Assembly: GCA_965369375.1 (NCBI GenBank)
Contig: CBDUQN010000030.1
Coordinates: forward strand, 1 to 31,818
Source of the DNA: CBDUQN01 sp965369375
GTDB lineage: Bacteria > Krumholzibacteriota > Krumholzibacteriia > Krumholzibacteriales > Krumholzibacteriaceae
Direction of reading: 5' to 3'
DNA length: 31,818 bases
The notes beneath the pieces were generated by a model. The model searched no databases and was not told where the DNA came from. It saw only the letters and a program-made list of their open reading frames with translations. Shown in pieces: positions 28,767 through 31,818 of this stretch (position 1 is the first letter of the stretch; the number at the start of each line of letters is the position of its first letter). The translations under genes were made by a program, and so were the position numbers.

Positions 28767-28821
28767 CCGCCCTATTACCTTCAGTTACATAATTATATGA
28801 GTGGCGGTTTTGACTCTTTTT
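28767..28821 (+). terminator. Possible long-loop terminator after the phosphatase gene
   Basis: CCGCC (28767-28771) can pair with GGCGG (28803-28807), which is followed by TTTT and, after a short gap, another T run. The loop is about 31 bases, so stability is doubtful. Confidence 0.25.
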
Positions 28822-28903
28822 ATCAAGTGACATAATACTGATAACAGCTTGGTGCCATGCGTTTCAAGGCAGGTATTATTTGCAGCCATCAATAATGCAG
28901 ATT

Positions 28904-28922
28904 GGCATTATAATATTATGCC
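28904..28922. repeat. 19-bp imperfect palindrome in intergenic DNA
   Basis: GGCAT and ATGCC arms flank a near-symmetric AT core (ATA-A-TAT), with two T-T mismatches. It lies between the convergent phosphatase gene and the minus-strand small genes. It could be an operator or a weak cruciform; the role is unknown. Confidence 0.4.
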
Positions 28923-28936
28923 GCTTGACCAATTCT

Positions 28937-28953
28937 ACTGACAAAATCTCAGT
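28937..28953 (-). repeat. ACTGA-N7-TCAGT inverted repeat, copy 1
   Basis: A perfect 5-bp arm pair with a 7-base loop, 56 bases past the stop of the minus-strand gene at 29010 and directly after its terminator U-tract. It shares CTACTGACAAAA with copy 2 at 30163. Confidence 0.6.
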
Positions 28954-28978
28954 AAAAAAACAAGAGCGCTACCTCTTG
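28954..28978 (-). terminator. Intrinsic terminator of the minus-strand small genes
   Basis: Read on the minus strand: CAAGAG, a 6-base loop (GTAGCG), CTCTTG, then seven T. This is a textbook factor-independent terminator, placed 31 bases past the stop at 29010. It supports real transcription of the small minus-strand genes. Confidence 0.8.
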
Positions 28979-29009
28979 CTTAGAATATAGAAACACTGCA
29001 TTCATTCGC

Positions 29010-29195
29010 TTATTTATTTTCTAGTTCTTTATACCGTTTTATTAATCTCTCCTTTGGGATATTTGTATAATAATAGTACGAATACTCTTCCAGTCTTGCA
29101 TCTTTTTTCCAGTTTGGCCACTTTTCTACTTCTTTACTTGTTTTTCTTGCCTCACGCCAAAATTTACTAATTTTCTTCTTTTTAGTTGGTGGCAT
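29010..29195 (-). CDS. Small Lys/Trp-rich hypothetical protein
   Basis: 61 residues, rich in Lys, Glu, Trp and Tyr, with 'REARKTSKEVEKWPNWKKD' in the middle. ATG 29195 is preceded by GAGGGGG with 6-base spacing, and a clear intrinsic terminator follows the stop, so I regard it as real. No signal peptide or membrane helix is seen; it should be a soluble basic protein. The family is not recognised with confidence. Its size, the 14-base overlap with a short upstream frame and its position back-to-back with mazEF would suit a toxin-antitoxin or mobile-region gene, but this is speculation. Confidence 0.6.
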   Translation of the reverse strand: MPPTKKKKISKFWREARKTSKEVEKWPNWKKDARLEEYSYYYYTNIPKERLIKRYKELENK

Positions 29196-29301
29196 TTGTT
29201 TCCCCCTCTACCTGTACTAAATCATTAACAGCATTCTTTTCTCTTTCAATATATGATATAGGCAACATAGAGACTCTAGCAGAAGATTCTTTTATTTTCA
29301 A
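29182..29301 (-). CDS. Possible 39-residue protein overlapping the next small gene
   Basis: TTG 29301 is preceded by GGAAG at 5-base spacing and opens a 39-residue frame ('MKIKESSARVSMLPISYIER...') ending at TAA 29182-29184. That stop lies 14 bases inside the following gene, a spacing typical of translational coupling. The sequence is not low-complexity, but the frame is too short and its start too weak to be certain. A small antitoxin-like or regulatory peptide is possible; no family is recognised. Confidence 0.3.
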   Translation of the reverse strand: MKIKESSARVSMLPISYIEREKNAVNDLVQVEGETNATN

Positions 29302-29313
29302 ATTTCTTCCACT

Positions 29314-29329
29314 GCTCAAGCGCTCAAGC
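29314..29329. repeat. Tandem octamer GCTCAAGC x2
   Basis: Two abutting copies of GCTCAAGC lie between the divergent small-gene and mazEF units, about 30 bases upstream of the mazEF -35 box. This could be a regulator site; nothing more can be said. Confidence 0.5.
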
Positions 29330-29357
29330 TAATTCCAACAGGTTTCCCTTCCGGTGC

Positions 29358-29386
29358 TTGACAAAACCCAGGAAAGTGATTATAAT
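29358..29386 (+). promoter_or_regulatory. Consensus sigma70 promoter of mazEF
   Basis: TTGACA (29358-29363) and TATAAT (29381-29386) are both perfect consensus hexamers, separated by exactly 17 bp. Transcription would begin near 29393, about 20 bases before the mazE start. MazEF promoters are usually repressed by the MazE-MazF complex. Confidence 0.85.
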
Positions 29387-29413
29387 GTAATTACGCTTTG
29401 GAGGTGTGTTGTG

Positions 29414-29662
29414 ATGAAAACTCGTTTGGTCCAAATTGGCAATTCTCGAGGCGTTCGGCTGCCCAAGCCCGTAATCGAGCAAGCCGGCCTCAATGATGAG
29501 GTGGAGCTTCAGGTCCGAGACGGTGCAGTCATCATCAGACCACTCAAAGCTCCGAGATCGGGGTGGGAGAATGCCGCTCGAGCGCTTCGAAACAGTTCAG
29601 GGGATCTTCTGCTCGATCCTCCAACACCAACGCGCTTTGACGAGGAGGAATGGGAGTGGTGA
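29414..29662 (+). CDS. mazE: MazE-type antitoxin (AbrB-fold)
   Basis: 82 residues. ATG 29414 follows GGAGGT by about 8 bases; upstream in-frame codons lie in the promoter. Residues 1-47 form a SpoVT/AbrB swapped-hairpin DNA-binding domain ('VQIGNSRGVRLPKPVIEQAGL', ending 'VIIRP'). The rest is an acidic, likely flexible tail ending 'FDEEEWEW', as expected for the part that wraps around MazF. It should neutralise the toxin and autorepress the operon. The toxin gene overlaps its last 13 bases. Confidence 0.9.
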   Translation: MKTRLVQIGNSRGVRLPKPVIEQAGLNDEVELQVRDGAVIIRPLKAPRSGWENAARALRNSSGDLLLDPPTPTRFDEEEWEW

Positions 29663-29991
29663 AGAAGTCTGGCGTTTGTCGAGGTGATGTATTTTTGGTC
29701 AATCTCAGTCCAACGGTGGGCGGTGAAATTCGAAAAACTCGGCCGTGCGTTGTGGTTTCACCGGACGAACTCAACGCCCATCTAAGAACATTTATCATAG
29801 CTCCAATGACACGGGGTGGCCACGCGTATCCATTTCGCGTATCTTGTCGATTTCAGAAGCGCACGGGTCACGTGGTTCTCGATCAGATTCGCACAGTTGA
29901 TCGTGAACGGCTAGTCCGGCGTCTGGGACGCTTGTCCGCCACCGCCTTGGGTCATATCTTGGGTGTCCTGCAGGAGATGTTTTCGCCGTGA
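29650..29991 (+). CDS. mazF: MazF/PemK-family endoribonuclease toxin
   Basis: 113 residues, normal for the family. ATG 29650 lies inside mazE (GAGGAGG just upstream), a usual overlap in these operons; GTG 29656 is an alternative. The 'RGDVFLVNLSPTVGGEIRKTRPCVVVS' segment carries the family's first strands and the Arg/Thr active-site region. 'FIIAPMT', 'GHVVLDQIRTVDRERL' and a C-terminal helix complete a PemK/MazF fold. The predicted role is sequence-specific mRNA cleavage when MazE is lost. The frame is intact. GC resembles the upstream cluster rather than the AT-rich surroundings. Confidence 0.92.
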   Translation: MGVVKKSGVCRGDVFLVNLSPTVGGEIRKTRPCVVVSPDELNAHLRTFIIAPMTRGGHAYPFRVSCRFQKRTGHVVLDQIRTVDRERLVRRLGRLSATALGHILGVLQEMFSP

Positions 29992-30016
29992 TTGGGCAGG
30001 ATTATTATCTGCCTAA
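29992..30016 (+). terminator. Hairpin directly after mazF
   Basis: TTGGGCAG (29992-29999) pairs with CTGCCTAA (30009-30016) over 8 bp with one G-U pair and a 9-base loop. It begins right after the mazF stop. No T-run follows, so termination is likely weak or factor-dependent. Confidence 0.45.
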
Positions 30017-30032
30017 TCCGAGTTCAAAAAGC

Positions 30033-30057
30033 CTGGACATTTTTCAGCAGCTGGACA
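30033..30057. repeat. CTGGACA direct repeat
   Basis: CTGGACA occurs at 30033-30039 and 30051-30057, with 'TTTTTCAGCAG' between. Such repeats occur at the ends of some transposons, but no transposase remnant is visible. Confidence 0.3.
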
Positions 30058-30162
30058 AATATTAAGAATTCTTGAAATATAGAATCAGTTTACACATTGG
30101 TGATATCCTGAAACTGCGTATATTTATCCGGGATTCATGCAACAGGATGCAGTCAGCCAGCT

Positions 30163-30180
30163 ACTGACAAAAACATCAGT
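30163..30180 (-). repeat. ACTGA-N8-TCAGT inverted repeat, copy 2
   Basis: Perfect 5-bp arms with an 8-base loop, 19 bases past the stop of the minus-strand lipoprotein gene. It shares CTACTGACAAAA with copy 1 at 28937. No U-tract follows on the minus strand. Confidence 0.6.
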
Positions 30181-30199
30181 CTTAATATCCAGATGCAAA

Positions 30200-31086
30200 T
30201 CATTTTACAACGGTAAATATAACAATGCCTGTTATTGCAACCGCTGCTATTATACCTCCAACAATCTTAGTAGCATTGCTCGCCTGAGCTTGTTCTTTTT
30301 CTATGGCAATACTTACTTGTGGCTGATTCCCATACGTAACCGGATATCCAAATCTATAGAAATGCATATGATAATTTTCAAGCAACCTCATATCATCAGT
30401 ACGCACTGTATCACTTACTGTTCCTCTCGCTTCAGAAACATTCAATATCTCGCCCGTTTTAGCATCTTCTATCCTTAAATGCAGAATCGTGTCTGCAATA
30501 CGATGCAACGTGTCGCTTTCTGTCTTTTTATATATTCTCTCATAAAGAATTCCCGATTCAAGTATTCGATACGCAATGATTTTATCTGCTGAATAAAGAG
30601 ACGTATAAAAGGCATGATCATTGTAATGCTCATAATCAGTATATGTACTGATATTGCCATATTTCTCTGGCGGATACAAAAAAGTAGGATCTGTTACAGC
30701 AGCAGATCTTTGTGTACTACTTGCTTTCCGTCGTATTCGCTCCATATACGTATAAGCAGAATCAGATTCCGCCATCAATCTATATACCAAGTTGTCATCG
30801 CGCTCAAGTACTTGATATCCTCGATCAACAAGCTGCTCAATAAATACATCTTCAATTAGTGATGGTATTGCATGGTCATCGGTTTTATCTCTCTCAATGG
30901 ATACAAATACAACTTTGTCATCTTGATCAATAAATTGTGCAATTGAATCAGCAAGCGAAATTGATTCTACGCTTTTTTTGATGAGATATGCATTCGAATC
31001 TTCAAATGTTGGTACCTCGGCATATTTACCGCCACAACTCGAAAAGACCACCAATCCAATAATACACAGAGATCTTTTATCATCAT
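30200..31086 (-). CDS. CsgG/FlgO-like lipoprotein, start apparently frameshifted
   Basis: About 295 residues in the main frame, which is open up to a TTG at 31126. A lipobox-like 'VVFSSC-GG' follows a short hydrophobic stretch, so the product should be a lipoprotein. The body has a CsgG/FlgO-type pattern: an amphipathic helix, 'KVVFVSIERD', 'LIEDVFIEQLVDRGYQVLERD', then after an insert 'ADKIIAYRILESGILYERI' and 'LHLRIEDAKTGEILNVSEARG'. A hydrophobic helix ends the protein ('IVGGIIAAVAITGIVIF'). The best start is ATG 31086 (AGGGAGG, 6-base spacing), but it reads in another frame for 39 codons. A -1 shift, or one more A, in the AAAA at the fourth codon would join it to the lipoprotein signal. 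The TTG start gives a poor signal with acidic residues. DNA is AT-rich. Role: outer-membrane or periplasmic assembly factor, inferred. Confidence 0.65.
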
Positions 31087-31142
31087 GAATTACCTCCCTC
31101 AATAAATATGTTCTAAAAGATGTCAAACCGCATTTCTGGAAG

Positions 31143-31169
31143 ATTATATGAAAGCATGATTAGAGTCAA
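31143..31169 (-). promoter_or_regulatory. Putative promoter of the lipoprotein gene
   Basis: On the minus strand, TTGACT (31169-31164) and TATAAT (31148-31143) are separated by 15 bp, slightly short. The predicted transcript start near 31136 leaves about 50 bases before the Shine-Dalgarno-linked ATG 31086, but only 10 before the TTG at 31126. Confidence 0.4.
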
Positions 31170-31292
31170 ATAAAACTAATTTCTTTTATACAATAGAAAT
31201 ACAAGACGAAAGATTGAAATTTCAAATGCATTATTATTCTATATAATGTGCCTATTAACAAAATGTTACTTACATCATAACAATTATTAATC

Positions 31293-31309
31293 ACTGAGTA
31301 AGAATCAGT
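31293..31309 (-). repeat. ACTGA-N7-TCAGT inverted repeat, copy 3
   Basis: The same arms as the copies at 28937 and 30163, with a 7-base loop, 19 bases past the stop of the minus-strand gene at 31329. The flanking intergenic DNA (31127-31328) is AT-rich and otherwise shows only the lipoprotein promoter. Confidence 0.6.
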
Positions 31310-31328
31310 AGTACTTCGTAAGCTTATT

Positions 31329-31818
31329 TTAAAGTAATTTCAGCTTATCGGTCGCATTTAAGCCAATTGTGATATTATTACCAACGGCACCCCGCACATT
31401 CATAGAAATATCTAATATCCTTTCATCCCTTGGTGAAAATCGTCTACCTTTAATTTCATTCATAGGAAGCGGATTGGCGTTGTCGCTCCGGCCCAATATT
31501 GGCTCCAAACCATCAATACACGGTTTCAATAGATCCTTTATAGACTTTCGCTTACCAGGATCTTTTATTTTAACATACATATATAAAGATACATCTTTAT
31601 CGACTCGAAATTCAATTTCAGGACTACTTTGCCATAATTCCGATGCTTTTTCATAAATAGCAAGTTTCACACTTAAGGGATCCAGCTTATTCAATTTAGC
31701 GTCTACAACTATTCGCGAACTGTCAATTTCTTCAATATCTAATTCTTTTGGATATTCATACATTCTAACTAGTTCCTGTTGCGGAAAGGCCACAATTTCT
31801 GTTTCTGCATGAAGTGTG
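31329..31818 (-). CDS. Hypothetical protein, possibly RusA-like nuclease fold (5' truncated by window)
   Basis: The minus-strand frame remains open to the window edge, so the start is probably outside; a GTG at 31793 would give 154 residues. 163 residues are visible. The part 'VSLYMYVKIKD' followed by 'KDLLKPCIDGLEPILG' and later 'RDERILDISMNV' resembles the RusA Holliday-junction-resolvase pattern (DNLLK-x-x-x-D-x-L-x-G, then DDxxI), but the spacing between the last two parts is longer than usual. I am not sure of this assignment. No signal peptide is visible in the part seen. The gene lies 202 bp upstream of the lipoprotein gene on the same strand. Confidence 0.6.
   Translation of the reverse strand, partial: TLHAETEIVAFPQQELVRMYEYPKELDIEEIDSSRIVVDAKLNKLDPLSVKLAIYEKASELWQSSPEIEFRVDKDVSLYMYVKIKDPGKRKSIKDLLKPCIDGLEPILGRSDNANPLPMNEIKGRRFSPRDERILDISMNVRGAVGNNITIGLNATDKLKLL

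Noticed and set aside
28779..28953. tRNA or known small RNA in the intergenic DNA
   Set aside because: No cloverleaf or recognised RNA motif; only short hairpins listed separately.
30033..30057. Insertion sequence end based on CTGGACA repeats
   Set aside because: Only two 7-base copies, no transposase fragment and no matching inverted end; kept only as a short repeat.
30000..30180. Integron attC site or cassette array
   Set aside because: Small genes with 3' inverted repeats suggested it, but no RYYYAAC/GTTRRRY core sites were found and gene orientation is mixed.

Overview
The window looks like a contig from a Gram-negative bacterium of the FCB superphylum or one of its uncultured neighbours (Latescibacterota, Krumholzibacteriota, Zixibacteria, KSB1-like). 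The main reason is that two large exported proteins end in a 'YQN-PNPFNP...SGVYF-R-E' FlgD/T9SS type-A sorting-like tail, which is common there. Exact placement cannot be fixed from the sequence. No rRNA, tRNA, CRISPR array or complete insertion sequence was seen.

Left and centre (1-28765, all + strand, gaps of 27-111 bp, probably one co-oriented cluster): the 3' part of a secreted beta-helix protein (1-3054); one uninterrupted 16.8-kb gene for a giant surface protein of about 5605 residues (3131-19948), with discoidin-like and NIDO-like N-terminal domains, 26 Ig/Y_Y_Y-like repeats, two LamG-like inserts, 10+1 CARDB repeats and a sorting tail; a small secreted protein resembling one module of the giant (19976-20455); an exported TPR-CHAT caspase-like protein (20552-23659); an exported FecR-like protein (23771-24685); and two CHASE2 membrane receptors. 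One receptor has a histidine kinase output (24761-26776), the other a PP2C/RsbU-type phosphatase output (26864-28765). The receptors share an 808-bp sensor block with one mismatch, while their membrane and output regions are divergent. I infer an envelope module in which surface proteins and an exported protease feed a single sensor domain wired to two different outputs.

Right end (28766-31818) is an AT-rich accessory region. It holds a minus-strand pair of very small genes with a clear intrinsic terminator, a divergent mazEF toxin-antitoxin pair with a perfect sigma70-type promoter, a minus-strand CsgG/FlgO-like lipoprotein gene whose start appears frameshifted, and the 3' part of a minus-strand gene that may be RusA-like. 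A short inverted repeat, ACTGA-N7/8-TCAGT, occurs downstream of each of the three minus-strand units. No gene-free stretch exceeds about 250 bp.
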